Shown: positions 50,362 to 60,047 of the stretch, in pieces
How positions within the stretch are numbered: the stretch's first letter is position 1
How the letters are laid out: every line of letters begins with the position of its first letter
Source of the DNA: an uncultured Verrucomicrobiota bacterium
Lineage (GTDB): Bacteria > Verrucomicrobiota > Verrucomicrobiia > Verrucomicrobiales > Verrucomicrobiaceae
NCBI GenBank assembly: GCA_903838675.1
Contig: CAILZI010000193.1
Span: forward strand, 1 to 64,000
DNA: 64,000 bases
Direction of reading: 5' to 3'
Made by a program: the position numbers and the translations under genes
Notes under the pieces: model-generated
Databases searched by the model: none
Told to the model about the DNA's origin: nothing
The model's input: only the letters and a program-made list of their open reading frames with translations

Positions 50362-51644
50362 GATGCGCGAATGGACACCGAACGAGCGTGCGCATCAAGC
50401 CCCTCAACTGCGCTGATTGCGCTGACGATGGGTTCGGATTTGGCGCAGCTTTCGCGATCAAGTCGAATGATGCTGGTCCGGCGCTGGAACATGTCGGCCG
50501 TAATGCCAGGGAAAGATTTGCCGGAGCCGCCGGTGGGCAGTGTGTGGCTGGGACCCGCAAGGAAATCGCCAACGGCGACCGGCGAATGATTGCCGAGGAA
50601 GATGGCACCTGCCGTGCGGATGAGCGGCAGAATGGCACCTTCACGCGTGGTGATGAGCGTGAGATGCTCGGGAGCAAAATCATTCGCGAGTCGAGCACCA
50701 TCCTCCAAGCTGGGAACGAGCATGAGAAAAACGCCCTTCTCCAGCACCGGGGCAAGCTGCACCTGACGGCTGAGGGTCGTGGACTGCTCCCCGACCTGCG
50801 CGACCACAGCATCCAGCAGTGCGGCGTCATCCGTGAGGAATCCCGCCATGCTGTCCTTGCCATGCTCGGCCTGCGCTAGGATGTCAGCAGCGATGAAGGC
50901 AGGATTGCCCGACTTGTCCGCGAGGATGAGCACCTCGCTCGGGCCGGGCAGGAGATCGATGGAGACGACGCCAAAGGACTGGCGCTTGGCCTCGACCACG
51001 TAGCTGTTGCCGGGGCCGAAGATTTTGACCACCGGACGGATCGTGGCGGTGCCAAAAGCGAGCGCGGCGATGGCCTGGGATCCGCCGATTTTATACACCT
51101 CGGTGGCCCCTGCGAGTTTCAGGGCGGCAAGCAGTCCTGGATTGACCGTGCCGTCGCGTCCGCAGGGGGTGCAAACGATGATTTCCGGCACGCCGGCGGC
51201 GGCGGCGATGGCCACGGTCATGATGGAGGTGGAAACGAGAGGCGCTGTGCCTCCCGGCACGTAGCAGCCCACGCGCTCGAAGGGATAGAAGACTTCGCCG
51301 ACCGTGGCTCCCTGCTCGTTAGTAAACTCCCAGCCCTGGCGCATGCTGCGCTGGGCGAAGGCCGTCACATTGCGGTGGGAAGATTCGAGCGCGCGCTTAA
51401 AGGTGGGGTCCGCAGCCTTCCATGCGGCATCCAGCTCGGCCTGCGGAACACGCATCTGTGCTGCAGTGAGTTTGGCCCCGTCAAATTTTTCAGTGAGTTC
51501 CAGCACGGCAGCGTCGCCGCGTTCACGCACGGCCTTGATGACGCCTGCCACGACTTCACGCACGGCATCGCTGGCCTCGGCACGACGGTTGAGGGCGGCT
51601 GCGGCAGAAGCGTAGTCGGGATCGGTATGGCGAATGATCTTCAT
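50358..51644 (-). CDS. hisD: Histidinol dehydrogenase
   Basis: The product is 428 residues, the usual length. Conserved segments include YVPGGTAPLVSTSIMTVAIA, the NAD-binding KIGGSQAIAALAFGTATI, IFGPGNSYVVEAKR, IDLLPGPSEVLILAD, DILAQAEHGKDS, FAPEHLTL and the active-site region GAIFLGNHSPVAVGDFLAGP. It catalyses the last two oxidations of histidine synthesis, using two NAD+. No other his gene is adjacent, so the pathway genes are dispersed in this genome. Confidence 0.97.
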   Translation of the reverse strand: MKIIRHTDPDYASAAAALNRRAEASDAVREVVAGVIKAVRERGDAAVLELTEKFDGAKLTAAQMRVPQAELDAAWKAADPTFKRALESSHRNVTAFAQRSMRQGWEFTNEQGATVGEVFYPFERVGCYVPGGTAPLVSTSIMTVAIAAAAGVPEIIVCTPCGRDGTVNPGLLAALKLAGATEVYKIGGSQAIAALAFGTATIRPVVKIFGPGNSYVVEAKRQSFGVVSIDLLPGPSEVLILADKSGNPAFIAADILAQAEHGKDSMAGFLTDDAALLDAVVAQVGEQSTTLSRQVQLAPVLEKGVFLMLVPSLEDGARLANDFAPEHLTLITTREGAILPLIRTAGAIFLGNHSPVAVGDFLAGPSHTLPTGGSGKSFPGITADMFQRRTSIIRLDRESCAKSEPIVSAISAVEGLDAHARSVSIRAS

Positions 51645-51695
51645 CGGATGGGTTTACGTGGCAAGCGAGGGTGAGGAGTCAAGCAATCAAGGATG

Positions 51696-51721
51696 TGGTC
51701 AAGGCGTCTCCACCTTGATCA
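51696..51721. other. Hairpin in the gap between a minus-strand gene and hisD
   Basis: TGGTCAAGG (51696-51704) pairs with CCTTGATCA (51713-51721; one G-T pair). A second stem, CCGAAG/CTTCGG, lies around 51737-51755. Neither has a T-run. They may attenuate transcription from the upstream minus-strand gene into hisD. Confidence 0.4.
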
Positions 51722-51757
51722 TCACTTAACCTCCTGACCGAAGCCTTGACCTTCGGC

Positions 51758-52723
51758 TTATGGCACCACTTCGCCCGAACCTGTATACACCCACTTCTCC
51801 ACGCGGCCATTTTTGATGCGGGCCTGGGCCTCGGTCTCAAACTTGCCAAACATGGTCTGCGTTTCGTACTTCACATTCACAGTCCAGTATTCTGCGCCGT
51901 CGATTTTTTCCTGAGCCGGATCGCCCCAGGACTTGATGTTGTCAGGTTTGATCTCCGTGACTTCGCCGGACTTCATGCTGGCAAGGAGCAGCGGGTAGGC
52001 ACCATCAGCATCTTTGGTGGGCTTGTCATTGCTGCTTCCACCACCACCGGAGGCCGAGGCCGGAGCATTCTTGGCGCGCTCGGCCGATGCCAGGCGGTAC
52101 TCATGGGCTTTGCGAGCATTCTCTGTCTGGACGATCTTCACCTGCTCATAGGCGGCGGAGAATACTTCCTTGAAGTCAGTGTCGTCCATGGCAACGAGAC
52201 CGCGCATGGGCGAGCCTGCGGAGGCTCCCACCACGAGGTTGGCCCCTTCCTGGCCCATGACGAAGATTTTGGTGCCTGATTTGAAGATGGTGGCGGCGGT
52301 GGCCTTGCCCATCTGCATTTTCAATTCGAGGTCCTTCTTCATGGTGACCTGCTTCGGCGTGTTGAAGAAGCCTTTCGGTACCACCGCCCAGTTCTGGGTG
52401 AGTTCGTCCACAGGTGGAAACACGGGAGCGACAAAAGCATTTGGATCAGCCGGCGGTGGCTCGGGGACTTTCGGCATCTCTGGCTTCGGCTCCTCGGGCT
52501 TCATTTCCGGCTTGGGCTCGGGCTTGGGCTCCGCCATGACGATCTTCGGCTCTTTTTTGACGACCGGCTTCGGCGCAGGGGCGACAGCGATCTCTTTCTT
52601 AGGCTCCTCCTTTTTGGGGACGTGCTTCGTAAACTTCATGGCATCAGCAAAGGGCGGATACACATACTCGTAGGAGACGTAACCGACGGCGATGGCCAGG
52701 GCGATGACAAGGAGAGGTTTCAT
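51758..52723 (-). CDS. Membrane-anchored protein with Pro/Glu/Lys-rich linker
   Basis: The product is 321 residues from ATG 52723. One N-terminal TM anchor (LLVIALAIAVGYVSYEYVY), then a long Lys/Pro/Glu linker (about 30-105) as in TonB-like periplasm-spanning proteins, a small domain (about 120-205; FKSGTKIFVMGQEGANLVVG), a Gly/Ser hinge and a C-terminal domain (about 245-320; AEYWTVNVKYETQTMFGKFE). No family is recognised. It lacks the TonB C-terminal fold, so it is not called TonB. Confidence 0.7.
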   Translation of the reverse strand: MKPLLVIALAIAVGYVSYEYVYPPFADAMKFTKHVPKKEEPKKEIAVAPAPKPVVKKEPKIVMAEPKPEPKPEMKPEEPKPEMPKVPEPPPADPNAFVAPVFPPVDELTQNWAVVPKGFFNTPKQVTMKKDLELKMQMGKATAATIFKSGTKIFVMGQEGANLVVGASAGSPMRGLVAMDDTDFKEVFSAAYEQVKIVQTENARKAHEYRLASAERAKNAPASASGGGGSSNDKPTKDADGAYPLLLASMKSGEVTEIKPDNIKSWGDPAQEKIDGAEYWTVNVKYETQTMFGKFETEAQARIKNGRVEKWVYTGSGEVVP

Positions 52724-52851
52724 GGCAGTGGGGGGGAGTCTAGGAGAGAGGCCGGCAATAATCAACCGCCCTCATGCACCATTCTGGAAACGGGCCAGCC
52801 GGGGTTTTCTTGGGCTTGATCTCCCCTGCCCCACGCGGCTTGTGTGTACCT

Positions 52852-55713
52852 ATGCCAAAAGACGTGATCCGCGTGCGGGGTGCACGGCAGCACAACCTCC
52901 AAAACATTGACGTGGACATCCCGCGGCACCAGCTCGTGGTCCTGACCGGCGTCAGCGGCAGCGGGAAGTCGTCGCTGGCGTTTGATACGCTCTTTGCTGA
53001 AGGGCAGCGGCGCTACGTACAGAGCCTGTCTGCCTACGCCCGGCAGTTCCTGGGCCAGATGCAGAAGCCGGACGTGGATTTCATCGAGGGCCTCTCCCCG
53101 GCGGTGGCTATTGAACAGGTTCACTCGAACCCGAACCCGCGCAGCACCATCGCCACGGTGACGGAAATTTACGACTACCTCCGCGTGCTCTACGCCGTGG
53201 CGGGCCAGCCTTACGATCCGCAGACGGGTGAAAAACTCCACCGCAGCACGCCGCCGGAGATCGCCGACAAGGTGCTGGCGTTGGGCGAGGGCACCCGCGT
53301 CATGGTTCTCTCCCCCCAGCCTCCGGCCAGCGGCGCGGACACCCGCACCCTGTTTGAAAAGCTCAAGCGCCAGGGCTTCGTGCGCGTGCGGCTGAACGGC
53401 ACCGTGGTGGAGCTGGAGGACTCGCTTAAATTGGAGGACGCAGAAACGCAGCAGGTGCAGATCGTCATCGATCGCCTGGTGGTACGTGCCGATTCCCGCC
53501 AGCGTCTCATGGAGGCCATTGAAAGCTCCCTCCACTGGAACGAGCGTGAGGTCCAGTTCCTCGTAAACTTGGACGGCAGCGAGGAAATCCTCAGCTTCAC
53601 CACCGCCTTTGCCAATCCGCGCACCGGCTATGTCATCGAGCGCCTCACACCGCAGCATTTTTCCTTCAACACCCATCTTGGGGCCTGCCCCGTCTGCGAA
53701 GGCACCGGCACCACACCCACGCCCGATCCAACCCTGCTGGTGCCCGACGAGTCCAAATCGCTCGCCGATGGCGCGATCAAAGCCTGGTGGGCGCGCCACC
53801 CCAAGGTGAAACAAATTTTTAACCAAGGCATCGAAGCCCTGGCCAAACACTTCGGCGCAGCGATGGACGTCCCTTTTCAAGACCTCCCGCAGGACTTCAA
53901 AGACGCCCTCTTTCACGGCACAGGTGCAGCCCCCATCACCACCGGCTGGAAAAAGACCGACAACAAACGCAGCGTGGCCAAGCCCTTCGAAGGCCTGCTG
54001 CCCGAGATCGCCCGCATGTATCAAAACGCTGAGAGCGATGTGCTCCGCGCCGCCCTCACTCGCCTAATGAACCCGCAGCCCTGCGCGGCCTGTGCCGGCA
54101 TGCGCTTGAAGCCGGAATCGTTGGCGGTCAAGCTGCGTGCTCAGGAAAAGGACCTTAACATCCACGACTTCACCGCACTGCAAACCCGCGATGCCTTGCA
54201 ATGGATGCGCGAACTGCAGGTGACCGAGCAGCAGAAAGCCTATGTCGGCGAGCTCCAGCGCGAAATCTCCAAACGCATCGAATTCCTGGAGCAGGTCGGC
54301 CTCGGCTACCTCGCGCTGAACCGCGAAAGCGGCACGCTCTCGGGCGGCGAGATGCAGCGCATCCGCCTCGCTTCACAAATCGGTGCCGGACTCGCCGGCG
54401 TCCTCTACGTGCTGGACGAACCGAGCATCGGCCTGCATCCCAGCGACAACGAGCGTCTCATCCAAACACTCCTCCGTCTGCGCGATCTCGGCAACACCGT
54501 CCTCGTCGTGGAGCATGACGAGGCCACCATGCGCGCGGCAGACTACATCATCGAGCTCGGCCCCGGCGCCGGCCAGCTCGGAGGCAAGATTACCGCGCAG
54601 GGCACCCCCGCTCAGATCGCGGCCAATCCGCATTCCATCACCGGCGGCTTCCTCAGCGGCCGAGTTCGCATCGAAGCCAAAGCACTGCCCCAAACCCTGC
54701 TCACAGAGCCCATGGGACCGCGCTCCAAGCACTCGCTCACCATCCACGGCGCCACCGAGCACAACCTGCGCAACGTCACCGCCGCCTTTCCGCTGGGCAG
54801 TTTCACCTGCGTCACCGGCCCCTCCGGCAGCGGCAAATCAACCTTGGTCGATGACATCCTCATGCGCGCACTGCGCCGCCACTTTTACGACGCCAAGGAC
54901 ATCCCCGGCGCTCACGAAAAAATCACCGGACTGGAACACCTCGACAAAGTCGTGGTCATTGATCAGTCCCCCATCGGCCGCAGCCCGCGCTCGAATCCCG
55001 CCACCTACACCGGCGCCTTCGGCCCCATCCGCGAACTCTTCGCGCAACTGCCCCTGGCCCGCATGCGCGGCTATGATGCCGGACGCTTCAGCTTCAACAC
55101 TCCCGGCGGTCGCTGCGAAAAATGCGAAGGCGACGGCGTCATCAAGATCGACATGCACTTCCTCGCCGATGTCTATGTCACCTGCGAATCCTGCAAAGGC
55201 CGCCGCTACGGTGCAGAGACGCTGGAGGTCACCTTCAAAGGCAAGAACATCGCCGACGTGCTGGACATGACCGTCAGCGAAGCCGTGCGCTTCTTTGACC
55301 GCAGCACCACCATCGGCCCCAAACTGCGCACGCTCGAGGAGACGGGACTCGGCTACATCCGCCTCGGCCAGAGCGGAGCCTCCCTCTCCGGCGGTGAGGC
55401 GCAGCGCATCAAGCTCAGCGCCGAACTCGCCAAACGCAGCACCGGCCGCACCCTCTACGTCCTCGACGAACCCACCACCGGCCTGCACAGCGCGGACATC
55501 CAAACCCTCCTCGGCGTGCTGCTACGCCTGCGCGATGCCGGCAACACCCTCATCGTCATCGAACACCACATCGACGTCATCCGCTGCGCCGACTGGATCA
55601 TCGACCTCGGCCCCGGCGGCGGCACCGAAGGCGGCTACATACTGGCGACGGGAACGCCGAAGCAGGTGGCCGCGAACGAGAAGAGTGTGACGGCGAGATT
55701 CTTGAAGGCTTGA
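52852..55713 (+). CDS. uvrA: Excinuclease ABC subunit A
   Basis: The product is 953 residues from ATG 52852 (an open extension to 52774 is not UvrA-like). Two ABC units: Walker A GVSGSGKSSLAF (34-45) and PSGSGKSTLVDDI, with signatures LSGGEMQRIRLASQI and LSGGEAQRIKLSAELA. Zinc motifs CPVCEGTG, CAACAGMRLKPE and CEKCEGDGVIKIDMHF with CESCKGRRYGAETLEV are present. It recognises DNA damage and loads UvrB in nucleotide excision repair. It is divergent from the preceding membrane-anchored gene and is followed by a terminator hairpin. Confidence 0.96.
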   Translation: MPKDVIRVRGARQHNLQNIDVDIPRHQLVVLTGVSGSGKSSLAFDTLFAEGQRRYVQSLSAYARQFLGQMQKPDVDFIEGLSPAVAIEQVHSNPNPRSTIATVTEIYDYLRVLYAVAGQPYDPQTGEKLHRSTPPEIADKVLALGEGTRVMVLSPQPPASGADTRTLFEKLKRQGFVRVRLNGTVVELEDSLKLEDAETQQVQIVIDRLVVRADSRQRLMEAIESSLHWNEREVQFLVNLDGSEEILSFTTAFANPRTGYVIERLTPQHFSFNTHLGACPVCEGTGTTPTPDPTLLVPDESKSLADGAIKAWWARHPKVKQIFNQGIEALAKHFGAAMDVPFQDLPQDFKDALFHGTGAAPITTGWKKTDNKRSVAKPFEGLLPEIARMYQNAESDVLRAALTRLMNPQPCAACAGMRLKPESLAVKLRAQEKDLNIHDFTALQTRDALQWMRELQVTEQQKAYVGELQREISKRIEFLEQVGLGYLALNRESGTLSGGEMQRIRLASQIGAGLAGVLYVLDEPSIGLHPSDNERLIQTLLRLRDLGNTVLVVEHDEATMRAADYIIELGPGAGQLGGKITAQGTPAQIAANPHSITGGFLSGRVRIEAKALPQTLLTEPMGPRSKHSLTIHGATEHNLRNVTAAFPLGSFTCVTGPSGSGKSTLVDDILMRALRRHFYDAKDIPGAHEKITGLEHLDKVVVIDQSPIGRSPRSNPATYTGAFGPIRELFAQLPLARMRGYDAGRFSFNTPGGRCEKCEGDGVIKIDMHFLADVYVTCESCKGRRYGAETLEVTFKGKNIADVLDMTVSEAVRFFDRSTTIGPKLRTLEETGLGYIRLGQSGASLSGGEAQRIKLSAELAKRSTGRTLYVLDEPTTGLHSADIQTLLGVLLRLRDAGNTLIVIEHHIDVIRCADWIIDLGPGGGTEGGYILATGTPKQVAANEKSVTARFLKA

Positions 55714-55722
55714 GCCAAGGTG

Positions 55723-55745
55723 ACGGGGTCTCCGGACCCCGTTTC
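55723..55745 (+). terminator. Terminator after uvrA
   Basis: A perfect eight-pair stem, ACGGGGTC (55723-55730) with GACCCCGT (55735-55742), and a four-base loop, followed by only a short T-run. Confidence 0.6.
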
Positions 55746-55846
55746 TGGCAGGGGTGACAATAGAGCCTTCACTCGCGCTCGACAGGTTTGATTTCGATAG
55801 AATAATGAATCAGTCCGCGCAGCTCCCTTGAACGACCTTGATTGAT

Positions 55847-56263
55847 ATGTCTCTCGCACCTCCAATCATTGCCGCCATGCATAGGCAATATTATGCACAG
55901 GGAGCATTGGGCTCGCCTTATATCCCCCTGATTCTCTGGATTATTGGAGCAGTAAGCATCTCCATCTTCGCAATCCGCATCATGCGGCGACACAGGCAAC
56001 CACAGAAATCTTTCCGATTGGAGGTCGTCTTGTCATTCATCCCCTACTTTTGCGCCACGGCCTATCTCGTTCTCAGCATCCTGCAGATCCAGGAGGTAAA
56101 CAGCCGCGTGGAAATCGGTCAGGCATTGTTGAAAAACCAAATACACGACGCCCTTCGACCACTCGATACGGCGCTGGTCGCATCCAGTTTGATGCTGCTT
56201 CTCACCCTGGTGGTGAGAGCAGTCATCAAACGCAAGACGAGGCAGAAAGAAACCAGCGGCTAA
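55847..56263 (+). CDS. Hypothetical three-TM membrane protein
   Basis: The product is 138 residues from ATG 55847. Three hydrophobic helices (about 22-45, 58-80, 105-125) with basic cytoplasmic loops (RIMRRHRQPQK, VIKRKTRQK). No family is recognised. The base composition of its first 60 nt and its upstream region is less GC-rich than the neighbours. It is convergent with the PafA-like gene (25-nt gap). Confidence 0.65.
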   Translation: MSLAPPIIAAMHRQYYAQGALGSPYIPLILWIIGAVSISIFAIRIMRRHRQPQKSFRLEVVLSFIPYFCATAYLVLSILQIQEVNSRVEIGQALLKNQIHDALRPLDTALVASSLMLLLTLVVRAVIKRKTRQKETSG

Positions 56264-56288
56264 GACCAGCGCGTCTCATGGCGCCGCA

Positions 56289-57941
56289 TCACTTCAGCGC
56301 CCTGACCAGCGGCTTGCCCATGCACACAGGTGGCTCCTGGATGCCCAGTCCCGCGGAAAGCGTCGGCGCGAGATCGGTAATGTTAAACTCATCGGCATAG
56401 CATCCCGCTTTGAAAGGCGCTCCGTAGAAGATGACAGGAATATGCGTGTCATAGGAGAAAGGCGAACCATGAGTGGTTCCCGTCGCCGCCTTGCCTGTGC
56501 CCGCGATAAGCCAGGGCTTGAGAATGAGCACGACATCGCCGCTGCGTTCGGCATTGAATCCATTGGCGATGCGTTGACCAATCACGCCCGGTGCGCGGCC
56601 TTCCAAGAGTTGGTCACGGCCATAGACCGCATGAAAGACGCCGGTGGACAGGGCCCATTCGCGAATGAAGGCGGTGAGTGTCTCGGGCGGCAGCTTCTTA
56701 TCCTGCAAGACGGCGTGATCGTAATAAAGATTTCCGTCCACCAGGCGTGGTTTGAGACTGCCTTTTGCAGACATAAAGTACCGTCCGGGACCGAAGTGCT
56801 CCGCCACCTTGGCTTGCAGCTCTCCGAGCATGTCGGCGACTGGCGGGCGGCCACCATCCAGTCCCTGCTCCTTCGCATTTTCAGGCGTCGGTGCCACGCC
56901 ATGGTCGGCGGTCAGCACCATCACCACGTTTGCCAGTCCCACCTTCTGGTCGAGGTAGGCAAAGAGTTCCTTCAACTGCCGGTCCAGCCGCAGGGTGATA
57001 TCCTGCACCTCCTGCGAATATGGCCCGAACTTGTGGCCGCAGTAGTCGATGGAAGAAAACGAAACACAGAGCAAATCCGGCTTCGTTCCCTGGCCCAGTT
57101 TCTCGCCTTCAATGGCTGCCTTCGCAAACTCCGCAAGCAACTGATTGCCAAAAGGCGTGGAGAGGATCGGTTCATAACCTTCCGCCTCTTCCTTGATGAC
57201 CTTGTGTGGAAAGGTGCTGGTCGTTTCACCGGCCAGCTTGGCTTCTCCTGCAGCCGCATCGGGCATGGGATACTTCTTCTCGTCCAGCAGACGGTCCCAA
57301 GTCTGACCGACAAAGGCATCGGGTCGTTTGCTGTCATTGAAGGCCTTCACCCATGCTGGCAGCTCCTTCTGATAGTAACTGCTGGTGATGAAGTTTCCGG
57401 TGGCCGATTCAAACCAGTAGGCCCCGGTGGGCTTTTTCCCGGCAGGGAGAATGGCACCGCGATCCTTCACAGACATGCTGACCACCTTGGAACCCCAATG
57501 CAGCCGCATTTGATCCGCCACGGTAGCACCGATGAAATTGCGCGGAGACATCTTGCCCGCCTTCGCGTCTGGCTGAGTCCCCACCCCCGTCACACTGGGA
57601 TCCTCCACGCAGTACATCATTTCGCCGCTGCGCTTGTCAAACCAGTCATTGCCGATGACACCATGCATTATCGGCGAGCTGCCGCTGAAGAAGCTGGCAT
57701 GTCCCGGCGCGGTGACTGTGGGATAATAATTGTACTGGGCGAAGGTCATGAAGGCCCCTTTGTCCGTAAGCTCGCGAAACCCACCTTCGACAAACTGGCC
57801 ATGAAAGCGTTCCAGGTAGTCGTAGCGCAGCTGGTCCACGAGAATCGCCACCACGAGTTTTGGGGCCTTGGGCGGCGCAGCCTGTGCACCTGCCTGAAAT
57901 GCAGCCAGCGCGATGAGAGAAAACAGTGTTTGATACTTCAT
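56289..57941 (-). CDS. PafA-type alkaline phosphatase
   Basis: The product is 550 residues with signal peptide (LFSLIALAAFQAGAQA). Alkaline-phosphatase superfamily core: D36 (VAILVDQLRYDYLER), predicted nucleophile T77 (YYPTVTAPGH), N98 (GVIGNDWFDK) and the K159-x-R161 pair (SVKDRGAIL) that marks PafA-like phosphate-irrepressible monoesterases. The second metal site includes SSIDYCGHKFGP and LTADHGVAP, and a late His occurs in GTTHGSPFSYDTHIPVIFYG. It probably releases phosphate from phosphomonoesters in the periplasm. Phosphate regulation is not evident from the promoter. Confidence 0.9.
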   Translation of the reverse strand: MKYQTLFSLIALAAFQAGAQAAPPKAPKLVVAILVDQLRYDYLERFHGQFVEGGFRELTDKGAFMTFAQYNYYPTVTAPGHASFFSGSSPIMHGVIGNDWFDKRSGEMMYCVEDPSVTGVGTQPDAKAGKMSPRNFIGATVADQMRLHWGSKVVSMSVKDRGAILPAGKKPTGAYWFESATGNFITSSYYQKELPAWVKAFNDSKRPDAFVGQTWDRLLDEKKYPMPDAAAGEAKLAGETTSTFPHKVIKEEAEGYEPILSTPFGNQLLAEFAKAAIEGEKLGQGTKPDLLCVSFSSIDYCGHKFGPYSQEVQDITLRLDRQLKELFAYLDQKVGLANVVMVLTADHGVAPTPENAKEQGLDGGRPPVADMLGELQAKVAEHFGPGRYFMSAKGSLKPRLVDGNLYYDHAVLQDKKLPPETLTAFIREWALSTGVFHAVYGRDQLLEGRAPGVIGQRIANGFNAERSGDVVLILKPWLIAGTGKAATGTTHGSPFSYDTHIPVIFYGAPFKAGCYADEFNITDLAPTLSAGLGIQEPPVCMGKPLVRALK

Positions 57942-58181
57942 GAATGGAATGGGAGCGCAGTAAACACTCGGAAGACCGCGAGTGTTTCAATCGCTTCTGC
58001 CCATTATCCTGCGCCGCAAGTGGATGTCCGCCAGAAAAAGTGTGCCAGACAGATGATTGCTTTTGTTGCTTGTGAATGAAAGCAGCCGCTTAAAACCTAA
58101 TCTCAGGTGGCACCAGCGTGAGTCCAGACTTGAACTGACAGGCAACCACAGGCATCAGCACCACGTAGGAAGTTCAAATCA

Positions 58182-58934
58182 ATGAGCAAAGCTGAACCCA
58201 GCCGTCTCGCGGCGCACGTCAAAGGCATCTCCAAAAGCTTCGGAGATGGAGGTTCGCGCCTGCAGGTGCTGAAGGAGATCGAGCTCGAGGTGCGGCGCGG
58301 CGACATCACGATGCTGGTGGGCCCCTCGGGCTGTGGCAAAACCACGCTGATCAGCATAATCGCCGGGACGTTGGTAGCGGATGCGGGCGAATTGCAGGTG
58401 TTCGGCCATGATCTGCGCAAGATGTCCACGGCGGCGATTACGCGGTTCCGATCACAGCACATCGGTTTCATCTTCCAGTCTTTCAATCTCATCCCGACAT
58501 TGACCTGCGCGGAAAACGTGAGCGTGCCGCTGCTGATTCAAGGCGTTGGGGCCTCCAAGGCGGAGAAGCGGGCGAAGGAAGTTCTGGACCAGGTGGGTTT
58601 GGGAGACCGCTTCAAAAACCGTCCCTCACAGCTTTCCGGCGGGCAGCAGCAGCGCGTCGCCATCGCCCGTGCGCTGGTGCATGAGCCGCAGCTCATCATC
58701 TGCGACGAACCCACGGCCGCGCTGGACGCGAAGAACGGCCACGTTGTAATGGAACTCTTCGAAAACGTAGCGCGGGGCAAAGACCGCGCGGTTTTGATTG
58801 TGACGCATGACAACCGCATCTTTCACCACGCCAACCGCATCGCCAGCATGGACGACGGCCGCGTGGTGGAAATCCATGACGTGGACGCGGACAATCCACC
58901 ACCGGAACACTTGAAGCATGTCGAGCGTCTGTGA
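58182..58934 (+). CDS. Orphan LolD/DevA-type ABC transporter ATPase
   Basis: The product is 250 residues. Walker A GPSGCGKTT (about 49-57), Q loop FIFQSFNLIPTLTC, signature LSGGQQQR, Walker B LIICDEPTAALD and switch His (VTHDNR) are intact. The sequence resembles ATPases of FtsX-type lipoprotein or glycolipid exporters (DevA, LolD). No permease or adaptor gene is adjacent, unlike the MacB-like set at 16-19 kb, so its partner is unknown. A short acidic C-terminal tail follows. Confidence 0.9.
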   Translation: MSKAEPSRLAAHVKGISKSFGDGGSRLQVLKEIELEVRRGDITMLVGPSGCGKTTLISIIAGTLVADAGELQVFGHDLRKMSTAAITRFRSQHIGFIFQSFNLIPTLTCAENVSVPLLIQGVGASKAEKRAKEVLDQVGLGDRFKNRPSQLSGGQQQRVAIARALVHEPQLIICDEPTAALDAKNGHVVMELFENVARGKDRAVLIVTHDNRIFHHANRIASMDDGRVVEIHDVDADNPPPEHLKHVERL

Positions 58935-58983
58935 ATGACCATGGCGACCGGGTCTTCCGCCCCCGTCTTTCCAAACCAGCGGA

Positions 58984-59283
58984 TCAAGAGCCCTCTGCTC
59001 CTGGGGACGATTCACCCTCCGCTTGAAGAGGCGCATCACCTTCCGCCTGCACCTGCGGCTGCATGTCTGGCAGGGAATCAATGTACAACGCCTCCACCTT
59101 CTCACGCGCCCACGGCGTCCGGCGCAGGAAGACGAGGCTGGATTTGATGCTGGGCTGCCAGTTAAAACAGTTGATCGGGATCATGCGGCCGAGCATCTCC
59201 CAGCCGTAGTGGTCGACGAGCTGCGTGACAATCATTTGAAGCGTGATGCCATGAAGCGGATTTTTAGGACCAGCGGCGTGCAT
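58984..59283 (-). CDS. VF530-family DNA-binding protein
   Basis: The product is 99 residues. The first 70 residues match the VF530 (DUF2132) family: NPLHGITLQMIVTQLVDHYG, WEMLGRMIPINCFNW, SIKSSLVFLRRTPWAREKVE. The Vibrio fischeri member has a helical fold thought to bind DNA. A 30-residue acidic tail (PQVQAEGDAPLQAEGESSPG) is added here. It is the second gene after the DUF1311 protein on the minus strand (20-nt gap). Confidence 0.88.
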   Translation of the reverse strand: MHAAGPKNPLHGITLQMIVTQLVDHYGWEMLGRMIPINCFNWQPSIKSSLVFLRRTPWAREKVEALYIDSLPDMQPQVQAEGDAPLQAEGESSPGAEGS

Positions 59284-59303
59284 GATGAATTTGTAGTTGG
59301 AGT

Positions 59304-60047
59304 TTATTCTTCGGGCACTTCGCCTGATTTCGCGGCTTTGACAATCTTCTCCTGCGCTTTCGCGTCGAGCTCTTTCACTTTGACATAGCTGCCGTCAAAA
59401 TAGGCACGCGCTCCGTGATAGTAGCCCGTGTTGGCACCGGTGATTTCAAGTTTCCTGTCTCGGAGAATGAAACTGAGATTGGTCTCATCGGGCTTGTCCT
59501 TGTCCCTCCCCTTGTCACTAAACCAGCCGATGGAGGTGTTCCAGACCGCAATGCCGGTCAGATCCCCGACATGCGAGGTGGGGCCGCGCACGCACGCAAC
59601 CAGGAAATACAAATGCCCTTCGCGCTCGACGACCTGGATGTTGCCGCCGTAGCTGTCCGTCCAGTAGCCGGTGAGCGTTTCGTCCTGCGAGTCTTGGATC
59701 AAGCCTTTGAGCCATTCCGTGCGCATATCCTCCAAGGCAGCGGCGGCATTCAGGTACTCCGGCGCAGTGAGCGGCAGTTCGTCCTGGGCATCCGCACCGG
59801 TATAACTGGGGGAACGGGCGAGTGCGTCGCGATACTCCACCCATGAGCGCTGCTCCTCCTTGAGCTTGTTAAAGTCTGCTTCCGGCAGCTTCTGCTTGGC
59901 GGCTGCCCAGGCTTCGTTCAAGGCATCATCGGCTTTATCGAATGCGGCTTTTGCCGCCTTGGCGTCCAGGGGCTTTTCCTGAGAATGCCCGGTGCTGAGG
60001 CTGGCCGCCAGCAGCAGAAGTGTGAAGAATGAAATCGCGTTTCCCAT
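59304..60047 (-). CDS. DUF1311 (LprI-like) secreted protein
   Basis: The product is 247 residues with signal peptide (ISFFTLLLLAASLSTGHS). Residues about 30-118 are a DUF1311/LprI-type helical domain (FDKADDALNEAWAAAKQKLP; LKEEQRSWVEYRDALA), known from lysozyme-inhibitor-like proteins. Residues about 125-235 form a beta-rich C-terminal domain (LTGYWTDSYGGNIQVVEREG). The usual cysteines of LprI proteins are missing. Periplasmic; the exact role is unknown. Confidence 0.8.
   Translation of the reverse strand: MGNAISFFTLLLLAASLSTGHSQEKPLDAKAAKAAFDKADDALNEAWAAAKQKLPEADFNKLKEEQRSWVEYRDALARSPSYTGADAQDELPLTAPEYLNAAAALEDMRTEWLKGLIQDSQDETLTGYWTDSYGGNIQVVEREGHLYFLVACVRGPTSHVGDLTGIAVWNTSIGWFSDKGRDKDKPDETNLSFILRDRKLEITGANTGYYHGARAYFDGSYVKVKELDAKAQEKIVKAAKSGEVPEE

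Noticed and set aside
51758..52723. TonB protein
   Set aside because: The anchor and Pro/Lys linker are TonB-like, but the C-terminal domain does not show the TonB pattern and no ExbBD genes are nearby.
52774..52851. Upstream extension of uvrA
   Set aside because: The extra 26 residues are Gly/Pro-rich and overlap the divergent promoter region; UvrA proteins start close to the VRGARQHNLQ motif.
56442..58079. Plus-strand frame of 545 codons opposite the PafA-like gene
   Set aside because: Antisense shadow; the minus strand holds the full set of phosphatase residues.
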